From NCBI GenBank assembly GCA_013365365.1, contig JABVXU010000295.1, positions 1 to 64,000 on the forward strand: a stretch of 64,000 nt of DNA, read 5' to 3'. The translations under genes and the position numbers were made by a program. Below are positions 49,738-61,905 of the stretch, piece by piece. Below the pieces are notes generated by a model that searched no databases, had not been told where the DNA came from, and saw only the letters and a list, made by a program, of their open reading frames with translations. The DNA comes from Cruorifilaria tuberocauda (taxonomy: Eukaryota > Nematoda > Chromadorea > Rhabditida > Onchocercidae). How positions within the stretch are numbered: the stretch's first letter is position 1; each line of letters begins with the position of its first letter.

Positions 49738-52700
49738 GTGTTTTAATCTATTCTTTTACTTTTACTACAGGGAAAATAATGTTTTGAAATAAAAATTGAT
49801 TGATTTTAACATTTTAAATTTTTGATATTTTACATATTACTAATAATACTAATAATATGAGATTGTTTACAATAATAATACTGCTTTGGTAAAAGCGAAT
49901 TTAAATTATTTTTATAAAATGAGAAGTTAAAAAAAAAGAAGAAAAGGTGAGGAAAAGTTTATTTCGAAATTTTCGCATGAAATAAGCAAAGTGTGGAAAA
50001 TTGATATGCAATAGTAATGTTTGAAAAATAGTGTTAGCAAAGGAGAAATGGCGAGAGTAATAGTTTGAGTAATTTGAGAAGTCCTGAATCAATAGAAATG
50101 CAAAAGCAATTCGAATAATTAACATTTTCGCGACAATCATTCTCTCTTTTTCAATTGACTGATATATTTATATATATATATCAACGGAAAATAATAGTAT
50201 TATTATCAACTAATTGATAATTGATATAATAAAAGTTATTTCAGGTCATTTCATCAATACGATTATTTGAATTTATTACAATTATCCTAGAAAATAATAA
50301 TAATTCAATTGTATCGTTTATGCAGTTATCATTGATTGATTATATATGGTAAACAAAAATTTCTAATTCATAAAGTAAACAAAAATTTGTCAAAAATAGA
50401 GTAAACAGTAATAAGCATACAATTGTTTATTTACTTGATTATTGAAATATTTCTAACTTTTTTCTTTTTCTTAGAAATATCAATCCTGAAATTGTAAATA
50501 GACAGAAATGAATAATACATTGTTGATGAATAATAATAATATTGATTATTAGAAAGCAAAAATTAAATAGCTAAAATATTGAGTGATTATTTCAGGAGAA
50601 ATATCGTAATTTTTTTTTTTAAATAAATCAAATAAACAAAAGTGCAATCAAACCAAATAAGCAAAAAAAAAAAACTAAAATGATACTCAAAAGTTTGTTA
50701 TTAATAAATTGAAAGAGAAAATAGTAAACATTTCTCAATAGATTTTTAACAGACGATAGAAAGTAAGACAATTGAATTTAACTTAACTCAAATACGAAGG
50801 TAAAATTGTAAGTAACGCATGGGATCTCATAGAAATCGATAAAGAGTATAAATATTAAAACAAAAGGAAGTTATATCAGAAATGAAATGAAAGTTATCAT
50901 TGCTTAAATATTAATGAAAGATAATTTAAAAATAAATAATAAAATATCAAAGAAAGTGCAAATAATATGATAATTATAAATTGTTAATTAAAATTTGATA
51001 AATATTGATTCTCATTAATTAAAGGAAGAAAAAAAAATATTTTTGATTATCACATGAAAACATAATAGATGAATTGTACTTTTGACTAAGTTTTGATTCA
51101 GTTAAAATTTTATGATTGTTTACACAGGTAGAGAAAGAGAAAAAGAAAGAGAGAGAGAGAGAGAGAGAGCAATAACTGAGTATACCAGTTAATATCCATC
51201 AAACTTTGAAAATATCAAATTATTGAAAAAAAAAGTGTATGAGAAAGCTGTTAGAAATATTTAATTTATATTCAAACTTAATCTTTTGTTTTTGTTTCCG
51301 AAAATAATAATTTATTCATAAATAGGGTAGTTATTAATATGTAAATCGTTGATAATTTTACAGTGTAAACATTATTCTGATCAATGATTCAATGAATTTT
51401 GCAATGATTTGAATATTAAAATGTCATTTGTTTTTTTTTTTTTTTTGGAAAAGTGTTAATTAACTCTAACTTATTAAGTGATCGAGAAAATGAAAAAGAA
51501 ATGCAGTAGCTTGAAATCAAATGAATAAATCAATAATATTGATAACAAATAATTTCTTTTTTCAGAACTAACTATGAAAGTATAGTTACACTTTCATAAA
51601 AGTGTTAAATTAATTTTACATTCGACAATTTTAGTTTTCTATGAGTGATAATTTTTTTAGACAAACATTTTAGATTTTAACTTTTCGTTCTTTTCAGTAA
51701 ATTATCAAAAATAACAATTAAGGTAATTATCATTAAAATATTCGTTTCGTTTCCATTTTCTCTAATTACTTCTTAAAATTTTCTTAAATATATCTTAAAA
51801 TTTTCAAAAAAAAGAAAAATATGAGAAGAAGCTTAACGAAACCAAAGAAAAATATCAGAAATATCAAATAATATGAGAATGAATAAAATTGTATAATTTA
51901 AATCTAAGAAATACTTTAACGAAAAATGCCTGAAAGGAAAAGAAAAAGTATTTTTATTATACCCTAAAAATTTTGTTGTTTTGCATGAAACATAAAAGTA
52001 CTTTTAAAAAAAAAAACATTACTTTTTTTTCAATAGTTCAGCTAATTATATTGTAATCAAAAAATTTACTCAATAAAAAGTATTTTAGCAAAAAAAATTT
52101 TCAACAAAAAAAAAGTTTTTTATTAGAAATTAGCGAATACTGACATGCAACATTTGCATACAATAATACATACATGCGTACAAAAGAATTTACAAAAACT
52201 TTTCAAATTTTTTTGAAATTTAAGTTTTTCTTTAAAAATTTTAATATTTATTTAACTACAAAAAACGAATTTTAATATTTCATTAACTACAAAAATAAAA
52301 ATTGTAAAAATTTTTTCCATTCTCTAATTCTTATTAAATCGCAGTTGTTTCATTCGACGAAGCATGAATAAATCGGAAAAATAAAAATTTAAATTTCTGC
52401 CTTATTCATCTGATAGATTATTTTCAGATAAAAGCTAACCTAATGTTACTTCTCGTGCAAGATCCGTTTTTCAGATAAAACTAAACGCTCCATGTGTATC
52501 ATCGATCGAGAAAACAGATTTTACCAGTTTTCATAAAAAAGAAAAAAGAAGAAAAAAAAATGATAACCTTCATTAGCATGAAAAAAAAAGCAGAAATGCA
52601 TGTGACGCAATTTTTTCTCGCTTTTTTTTTCATGCTTTCTAAAGATTGCTTTTCGCAACATTGCAAACAAGCAGCAATTAAGGCTTACTTGAATTAGCAT

Positions 52701-54674
52701 CCAACTGCGCTTTAATTGCATCTTACTAAATTACCAATTTCCGCCATTCCTTTTATCAGCAAAAAAAAAGAAAGAAAGATGAAGGAGAAGGAAAGAAAGA
52801 TGAATGAAATGAAATAGTTTTATGAAGTAGACGGTAGAAACTGTAAAACGGTGAAACGGTAGAAACGGTAAAATGGTGAAACGGTAGAAACGGTAAAATG
52901 GTGAAACGGTAGAAACGGTAAAACAGTACGATCGTTTATTTAAAGAGGAAACTAAAAATGATTTGAAATTAGAATAAATTATTAATTCATTCAAATAATA
53001 GTCTTAAATAATAACTGATGATAATATTATTGCTGCAAAAATAAAAACAAAAAGGAAAATTATCTATGAAAATGTCATATTTACAGCAAATGTTTTATTT
53101 TTTTTTCTAAAATTGAAAGTTAAAGTTAAATCAATTAAATTAAAATAATGATATAACATTTAATATGATTATGTAGACAAAAAAAAATAGAATTGAAAGA
53201 AAGAGGAAGAGATATTTGAAAGATGAATTATACTTATAAAGGACAGGTAGTTAAATGAACTGTGATTGATTGTGTGATTGAAATGGAATATGGAAACAGG
53301 CGGTGTTGGTTGGAATGGAATGAAAACGGGCGGTATTGGTAAACTGCATGAGGTCATCATAGCAGTACTGCTGTCTACTAAAGCAATTTTCTTTAATAAA
53401 TCATCTATCGATACATCCTAAAACAGGTTTTTTTTTTTTTCAGCATTCTTTATTGTACAGTTTTATCATACAGTACTTGCAACAGTATTAGGTATTTTTT
53501 TTTTGGTAGGCTGGTTAAATTAAGCTCTGAAATCTAATCAATCAATAATTTCTCATTTCAGTTCTTTCCATCCTACTATTACAGGTTTTTAGGATGGTAA
53601 AATTTTAAAATTAATAATTAAACCTAATGGATTTTTGAATGATTCGGTTATTTTTATGCTTGTAAAATTATTTTGTTTTTTGAAGATTGATAAATTTAAA
53701 ATTTATGATAACTAATGAATAAAATGAATTCAACAAAAAAAAAAGGTTGTCAGTTTGAAATGATTTATTTATCGATTGAATTTCTTAAGTTTGAACTTGT
53801 AATATGATAAGTTAATCAAGTAAAATCTTTTTTTTTATTAAAGTATAAATCGTGAATGTGAAAATGAAATAAATGAAGATAAGATATCATCTATTATCAC
53901 TGCTATCACTCCTCCTCATCACTCTCAAATGTGATAAGACTGCTTGGAAGGAAGTGATCAGAGAATTTCAATTCCTTTCTTCTTTAAGAGAAATATGAAA
54001 AGAGTGATAAAAAAAAGAAAAAGGAAAATGAATCCTTTCCTTATAAATTGCTATTTATATAAATATTTGAAAAAGCAATATGCTTTTCTACTTTTCGACT
54101 TCATCTGCTTAATCGACGAACTTAAGTGGAATTGAGTGGAATGCTAAGTTAGATTCAAACTTCAAAATTCACATCATAATAGTTCTTATCTTTCCAATTT
54201 CAAAATTTGCTTATTTTTGACGATTATACATCTCAATGATATCATCAACTAATGCGTGAAAACGATAATCTGAAGCTAACAATTTATATATTTGATATAA
54301 ATAAACGAATGATTTTACAGTAATTGTATGATTTGAAGAAAATTTTGCAATTATTTCATGTGCAAATTGAAAAGTGCAAAAGAAGTAACTGACAAATGAT
54401 AAATGCATGAAAGACTTTTAATTTTAAACTGAAAGAATTTTTTTGGAAATAATTAAAAAGTGTAAGAGTTAAAAGAAGAGTTTTAAAGCTTTACAATGGA
54501 TATTGGAATTAGTTAAAATTGAAGTTTTAGCTAAAAGTTTTCACGAATATATCGATGAAAAAAAAAAAAATCTGGTACTTCAACTATTTGCGTGTTATTT
54601 CTTCTTAGTGAAAGCTAACTAACATTTACATTTACACTAACTAGCACAGACATGAAGATACACACACACATACA

Positions 54675-54734
<60 letters not shown>

Positions 54735-56462
54735 TCAGTGTGAATTTAAATTTGTGTTATCTTAACATCACTCAATATAATCAGCATTATTACTATTCGA
54801 TTGTTGAAAAAGTTTATTTTCGTCAATTCATTCAACGATGTTTATGACATTAGTAAAGTTTGGAAAAAAAAAAAAGTTTTGGTATTTATTTGAGATCTCT
54901 CAGAGATTAGAAATTAGAATTATGACGATGATATAGGCATGGAAGAAATTGGAAAATTAATGGAAGAGACAATCATGCACATTTTTGTTTTTCATATTCG
55001 TTATTTATAAACAAGATTTAGCTTACATCATTTTGTCTTCTCATCTTGTCAATCATTCATCGTTAAATTTCATCCTAACTTATATGATTATCAATTTTCT
55101 CAAGCAAACTTTTAGTTTAAAATTGAATTTCAAAGTTTAAAATTAATCATTTTAAATGATTTTGTATATGCCAGATAAATGTTCCATGGAAAATTTATTT
55201 GATTAAAATATAAGTTTTAAATTTAAATATAGCTTAAACGAGAAATAAAAGTTAGTAATATCTGAAATATATTAAATTCCTTTTTGATTAATAAATTTTA
55301 CGAGTAATTTATACCTGGATGAAATACAGTAATATAGTTGCATATTACTTCAAAATTTTTTGGGAAGAAGAAACCTAACAGATAAAATCAAAAATAATTT
55401 TTTGCTATTTCAATTGAGGGAAATGTTTTAGTCAGTTTTAAGTAATTATAGGATAAAATAATAAGTATAGTTATCACTAAAACCTATCAGTCCTTTTCCA
55501 TATTCGATAAGAGAAAAGAGGCACTTAATGATTGATAAATTTGCATGTGTCATAAACAAACGGTATTAAATTCATTTCGAATAATAAAAAAAAATTGAAA
55601 ATTTGAATGAATGATAAAATTTTGAAATGTAAGTTTAATTCTTTTAGCAAAGAGAAAAAGTAAGCAAACAATTCATTTTCTCATTTATTTACTTATTATC
55701 ATTTTATCACTTTTATAATTGATATTACACTTCGAAAGAAAGTTTTCATTGCTTAAATTTTCAATTGAATGATAAAATGATAAAAAATTAGTAAAATTCA
55801 TGATAATTTTCAATAACTAATTATGAATTTATTGTTAGAAAAGAGAATATAATTTTTATTTGAACTAACTATTTTTAAGAAAACAATCGACAGAGAGAGA
55901 GAGAGAGAGAGGGGAAGAGAAGAAAAGGGAGGGAGAGGAAGAAAAGAGAGACAGTTATAGTGAATAAAAGAGAACAGAAAGAAAGGTTGAAATGAATTTG
56001 ATTAATTTCATTCCTTCAAATAAACTTTATCAAACCAAAATTAACAATATCCTAATCAAGGATTAAAGAGTGGGAATCAATAAATTTCATATTGATAATT
56101 AAACTATTGAAGTAAAATACTACTAAGGTAATTTTTAATTCTTAAAAAAAAATTTCGATATGCCCTTGACGATAACATTTATCATTGATGTATGAACGAA
56201 CGGGGGCATCATTTTAAAATTTCCTCAATTACACCATTTTATTTTAAACTGATAACTAATTATCACTGATACTTTTATCATAACTGATAACTTAAAATTT
56301 TTTTTTTAAATAATAATTTTCAAATAATATATTATGCAAAAAATATTATTGCAAATTATTTTTTTAATTAAACTTTTATATTAAATTAAAATAAGTTAAA
56401 TGGTAGTAGCATACCTTGAGTAATTGAATTTTTTTTTTCAAAAAAGAAGCAACAAACGGCAT
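45635..56462 (-). CDS. Excitatory amino acid transporter (SLC1/EAAT, glt-type)
   Basis: Plasma-membrane Na+-coupled glutamate/aspartate transporter. Transcript order: 56415-56462, 49182-49383, 48682-48770, 48399-48517, 47820-47998, 47534-47660, 47180-47413, 46912-47014, 46736-46827, 46470-46604, 45825-45958, 45635-45723; 516 residues, every junction in phase. Motifs: [18 protein letters not shown] in exon 2; the Ser-rich hairpin [68 protein letters not shown]447 in this model sits in the DRxR position of the arginine that confers dicarboxylate selectivity in EAATs. Exon 1 ([16 protein letters not shown]) resembles the KKKVQ segment of vertebrate EAAT1 and joins in phase 0 after a 7-kb intron. 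MSSWFRRN in exon 2 could be an alternative start. Confidence 0.92.
49701..49734. repeat. (GA)n microsatellite
   Basis: 17 perfect GA units near the 3' end of the long transporter intron. Confidence 0.95.
51130..51169. repeat. (GA)n microsatellite
   Basis: GA units with AAAG interruptions, inside the long transporter intron. Confidence 0.9.
52833..52928. repeat. 25-bp minisatellite, four copies
   Basis: Unit of the type GGTAGAAACGGTAAAATGGT plus GAAAC, starting at 52833, 52858, 52883 and 52908. The fourth copy is cut short. Each unit is itself built from GGTNAAAC sub-repeats. Confidence 0.93.
54661..54731. repeat. (CA)n microsatellite
   Basis: About 35 CA units with two TACA interruptions; the longest dinucleotide tract in the window. 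Confidence 0.95.
55891..55955. repeat. Purine (GA/GGGA) tract
   Basis: Perfect GA units followed by an imperfect GAAGAGAAGAAAAGGGAGGG purine run, about 0.5 kb from the transporter first-exon donor. Confidence 0.9.
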
Positions 56463-59162
56463 GTTATTTGATTTCACTTGTAGCAAATAATGAAATTTCT
56501 TAACTGAGTTAAATTAAGTGGAATAGATTAAAGATTATTTGAATCAATTACTTCTAAGATTGCTAATACTTGATTTGATCATGAACATATGATTAGCGAA
56601 TGATCAATGCCTCGTTTCGTACAATCATTCAATGAGTTAATATTGATTGAAAATTTGTAATTTTGGAGAAAAACAAAATTGGAGAGAGTTATTTTCTAGA
56701 AAGTAATTTGCAATTTGAGGAAGTTAACTGATGAATATAAATTTCATAATTTTTCATGATATTTTTCTCTTCTCGATATCGATTTTTTACATTTCTATTT
56801 AATTTCTTTTCCTTACTTAACAATTCCTAAAGATTCCTTTATCAATTAAAAATTTTCAACAGATAATTACCTCATTGGTACTTCAAGTACAGAATTTTGA
56901 ACTTGTAACATACTTTCTGTCTTCGTTTTTGGTGAATCATATTGTAGAGTACTTAGCGAAAGTTACTATCACGTTGAAATTTTGGTTTGCATTAATCATG
57001 AAAGTAACACAAGATATGGTGAAATTAATACTGATACTTATTTGATCTTGAATATCTAATTTAAATCTCAAACTTTCAAATTAGGTAATTTACGCTACGA
57101 TATCTTATTCTGTTTGAAGAATTTTTATTTCTTATTTTTGCAAATAACTATAGGATATTGATTATTCCTGAATATTCATTATCCGGTGCTAGAATCAAAT
57201 CATTATCAAAATACTGAAATAAGCCATATTCCAACAATTGGATATATTAATGGAATTGAAATACGAGAGAATTGTGGAATTGATTATTATATTAAATATA
57301 TTATTATATTGAAGTAATATTAAATTAGAATATTGATCGAAATATTAAATTGTTGCAAATCAATTTAAAAAGTAGCAAATATTGCTAATATCAGTTAAAA
57401 TGAAACAGAAAAAAAAATTGAATATCCGGAATCCGGAATAAATATCCTAATATTAAGTTCGGCATGATGAAATTACGATGATTTGAAAGTAATCGATTAC
57501 GATTAGGTAGTGGACATTCTAACTAATCTAGCTAATTTCATAAATTCATTTTTAAATTTTATTTCATTCACTCTATTTATATCACTCTCTCATCTCACCA
57601 TATCAGTATCATGCAATTTCACAAATTCAGAAAGAAATTAAAAAAAAAAATGATCTATGATGCGCAATTTATTTTTTCCGCTTAATTAAACCTAAATAGG
57701 TGCTGAAATTTGTTTTGCTAAAATTATTCCTTCAATTTATATTTTCAAGTAAAAATATTTAAATAAAGCAAAATCAAGTAAAGGTTACAATTTTTTTTTT
57801 GCTTTTAAAAACAAGAAATTAAAAAAAATTTTTTTAAATCAAAGCTATCAAAAAATTTAACCAAACACTCACCGCCATTAGTCCCATTTAAGCATAAATT
57901 GCAAGCCAGCGCTCAGGAATTAGCTCAAGAATCAAGAAAAAGCCTAGCTCGATTATCCACTTTGAACTTTTCATCGGATAAAGGAAAAAGATCATGACAA
58001 ATTTGGAGGATTTCGGATGATAAAGAAAATTTTCGAGTGGAAAAAAAATATCGAAAAAGCACAAGCAATGCTTTTTAAAGCTTTTTCTCGAAATATTTCT
58101 AAGCAAACAATTCTGAAGCTAACATCGAGAAGTATTAAAGCAGCTTCTTCTCAAAGAAAAAAAAACAGAAAATAAAAAACTTGACGAAGAATTTTATTAA
58201 ATGGAAAAATTCCACTTACCTTTGCTATTCCTCTAATCAATGATTATTATATTCTTTGATTCTATCATTTGTTAATTAAACTTAAATTTAGAAAATTTTA
58301 TTTGCTAGAATTTATCGTGAATATTCTGCTCTTACTTTTCTATTACTTTTCTTATTACTTATTACTATACTTTTCTATTGTATTGCTTAATTTAGAAGAG
58401 AGTTTGAAAGGTGAAATGATAAGTGAAAATGTTGAAATTAAAATAAACATATTTGATGTTGATAATTACAAAGTTGTACAATAATCATTTTATATGTATG
58501 ATAATATATATTGTATTAATATAGAAATTCAAAAATCAATCAGTGATATTTTCTGTGAGTAAGACAATCAAGTATTCCTTGTATATTCAGTATAGCTTAA
58601 TTGTATAACAATATAGCTTAAATGTATAACAATAATCCAGTTTCTTGAGTAATTTCATAGCAGTACGCATTTCAGTTCATTGCATAAATTAAATTTCTTG
58701 AAATTCGTTTTCCATGATCTAATCGAAAAAATTTCATTCAAATAATTAATATAAGCAGAAGCTTTGAAAAATAATTAAGCAGGAAAAAAATTATTAATTA
58801 AAAAGCAAATATAATATACTTCTTTTCCATCGTTTTTTTAATGAAATTTCTTTGGACTTTATCTGTTCAAATTCTATTTGCTAACTACTAATTATTACTT
58901 TATTGACAGCTAAGTGAAAAAAAGCATTTCTTTCATTCATGCATAAATATAAAATGAGGGAATTCAAGTGAAAACATTGAAAAGAAAAGAAGACGAAATA
59001 AAACAGTCGTTCATATTTGAAGGATTGAATGAATAAATTGATGAAAGAAAACTTTTTTTTGCTTCTTTTTTTTTTCAAATGCTGTAATACAGAATGCAAC
59101 AAAACTTTCACTAAGAATTATTAAAAGTTTTTATTATATAAGTGCAAAAAAAAATCGTTGAA

Positions 59163-59350
59163 ATTATTATTAATCTTGATAGTGATTTCTCTCATTTAAT
59201 CAATTATTATCAAACTTAGCAGTGATCAATTATTATCAATCTTGATAGTGATTTCTCTCATTTAATCAATTATTATCAATCTTGATAGTGATTTCTCTCA
59301 TTTAATCAATTATTATCAAACTTAACAGTGATTTTTTTCATTTAATCAAT
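59163..59350. repeat. 40-bp tandem repeat
   Basis: Unit of TTATTATCAATCTTGATAGT followed by GATTTCTCTCATTTAATCAA. Anchor positions 59182, 59248, 59288 and 59328 give one 66-bp step (an extra 26-bp partial unit) and two 40-bp steps. Confidence 0.9.
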
Positions 59351-60792
59351 TTGTTTAGACTGAATTATAAAAGGATCATTGATGGAAAGATCAAATCGGA
59401 AACATTCATTCCTTACTTTGTTTATTTTAAGATATCAATAATGAAAAGAAAAACGAACTTGTAAAATGATTTTTTTTACTGCAATATTTTGAGATTACAG
59501 TTAAAATTCATAGTATAACAAAAACTGTAAAGTAAAAGATCATTATTTACTCTCAGATAAATTTATGGTAAACAAAAAAGCTTCAATAAAAATATTCAGT
59601 TATGCTCAAATAAGTAACGATTACTTTACTTTATGCCACATTTTCCGTTTGTTTATAAGTAATTCAAATTTGTTATGGAACGAATAAAACGAACGAACTT
59701 TTTTTTCATTATACACCTTTATGATAGAAAAATTTTTCTATCATAAAAATGATCAAATCGAGAGAGTGGCGAATTCGTTAGAAAAGATTAGTCATGCAGT
59801 TTGATGCATATTTTGATGAATATTTTGCAAAATTAATCGATCAGTGAAATCAGAACGAATCGATTAGGGAAATTAGAAAATGAGACTTTTCTGAATTAAT
59901 TGAGTAATTAATTTATTTATTTTGTTAATTGAGAAAACAAAGGAAACTTTATTGATATTATTTTTTTTAATTTGTTTTCACTAAAAATTTAAGGAATTTT
60001 TATTTTTCAGAATTATCTCAGTGAGTAAGCCATCTCTTTATCAAATTAATTTAATTGAAATTAAAAATGCAAAATTCTTAATCATGAAAATTTCTTATAA
60101 AAACAGAAACTTCCAACTTGACGGAACCACAAATCCGTCTATTTAGCAAATTATCAAAAGTTAAAAATTACTCTTTTTTTTGACGTTAAAGTTACTCAAT
60201 TTCCTTGACTAAAATTTCTCTTGCAAATTTCCTCTCTTTGTTTCAATTTAATTTAAAGAAGTTGAAGTTTATCAATGGAAAAAATAAATTCAAACAAAAA
60301 CTGAAATAACATGCATACATTTCATATCCGGAAAGAATGATTTCATAAATGTTCCGTTCCGATAAATCGTTTCGAAAGGAAATTCAAAAATTTTGTCAAT
60401 TTGAATAATCATGAAAAGTTAGTGATAACACAAAGATGAATATAATAAGCAAATTAAGCGGAATGAGAACAAAAAATAAAATTTAATTTTATGAAATGAT
60501 TACATGGACTTTACGACGACAGGCAAAAGCTAAGTCATTTCATTCTTTTCTTACCGATCATTTCTTTCTTCCAAAGTTCGATTTTTCTTTTTGTTCATAA
60601 AAAATCGATAAGATATACAAAGATAGTGTGCAAGATTAATTGTTCAAAGATAGATATATCACCCAAATGAAAATGCTTTTAAAAGGAATTTTGAAGCAAG
60701 TTTTCTTTTTCTTAACAAAACTGATCTGATCAAAAATGTAATTTATCGAAGGAATTTTTGAGATGTATCATGTTTCTGAATGTCACGAAATG

Positions 60793-61062
60793 CTTAACAT
60801 AATAATCATGATATGGAATTATGATATGGATCCGTGAGAGAAATAATAATCATGATAATGGATGAGTAAGCGAAACAGGAAGAAACAAATTCGATAGTCT
60901 GGAAAATCTTTTTTGCTAGTTTTTACTCAAATATTAATTATTAGTTAACATAACAATCATGATATGGAATCATGATATGGATCCGTAAGTGGAACAGGAA
61001 GAAATAAATTCAGTGATCCGGAAAATCTCTTTTCCTAGTTTTTACTCAAATATTAATTATCA
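60793..61062. repeat. Direct duplication, ~151-bp spacing
   Basis: Two diverged copies sharing GATATGGATCCGT (60823 and 60974), AACAGGAAGAAA and CTAGTTTTTACTCAAATATT. Within each copy, ATCATGATATGGAAT is also locally repeated. Confidence 0.85.
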
Positions 61063-61142
61063 GTAGAAAAAAAAAACAATTTTTTATCAATAACTGTATG
61101 ATTATATTTGATATTATAGAGAAAATATAAATGAAGAATGTT

Positions 61143-61253
61143 TGCTGATAAAGCTTTAATCACTTTATCATTTCATTTCATCCATTAACGGTCATCCTTA
61201 CTGATAAGCTTTAATCATTTTGTCATTTTATTCCCTTCCATTAACGGTCATTC
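61143..61253. repeat. 56-bp tandem duplication
   Basis: Two copies of GCTGATAA..CTTTAATCA..CATTAACGGTCAT; the CATTAACGGTCAT anchor is at 61183 and 61239. Confidence 0.88.
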
Positions 61254-61905
61254 CAAAGAAAAAAAAACATCATGCAAATCATGAAAAAAAACAAATATCA
61301 AAATATCATGATATGGGAAGCTGTGAACTTTAAAAGAGAACTGTGAACTTTGATTTCCAATAGTTCAACATAAAATTATTTTGCTAAACCTGAGTGAAAT
61401 TAATTTTCATTTATTTAGTCATCGATTACTACCGGTTGGAAGAATATCGTATGAATACCGTTAATGAATGATTTATGGAACAAAACATTCACTTATTTCA
61501 TTGACGGCAAAAAAATTTCAAGAAAAAAGAAATTTATTTAATTTAAAATTTTTAATTAGCTGTGATTTTAATTGAAAAAATGTCAAGAATGAAAATGGTA
61601 AATAGAAATTACTATATGAGAGCAAAGAGTAAGGAAAAAGATGAATGTTCAAGAAAATTTATTGTAAAATTTTGGATTAATTCAATTATTTATTAAAAGG
61701 TGAAAATTTAAATCTTTAATTAATAATTTAGTCTTAAATAACCTAAAACTTGGTAAAATTTGAAATTCAATAATTTATAATATAATATCAGATATTCATC
61801 TTTGTAATAATTTTATTGAATATTTTTATATTCAAGAAACCTTAAAAGTTCTCAAAAATGTCAGAATGATGCAAATTATTTGAAAAAAAAAAACTTTTCA
61901 AGTCG

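Larger units (their letters stand above)
49384..56414 (-). other. Long first intron of the glutamate transporter
   Basis: 7.0 kb of AT-rich, gene-free DNA between a GTATGC donor (56414) and TTTAG acceptor (49384). It contains GA tracts (49701-49734, 51130-51169, 55891-55955), a long CA tract (54661-54731) and a 25-bp minisatellite (52833-52928). No coding exon was recognised inside it. Confidence 0.7.
56463..61905. other. Region upstream of transporter first exon
   Basis: 5.4 kb, AT-rich, presumably the 5' control region of the transporter and the 3' flank of the small gene ending at 61906. It holds two tiny phase-0 candidate alternative first exons (56914-56940, 57873-57887) and several short tandem duplications at 59.2, 60.8-61.1 and 61.15-61.25 kb. 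Confidence 0.5.

Noticed and set aside
52731..52994. Phe/Tyr/Arg repeat protein on the minus strand
   Set aside because: It is the translation of the 25-bp minisatellite; no start or splice context.
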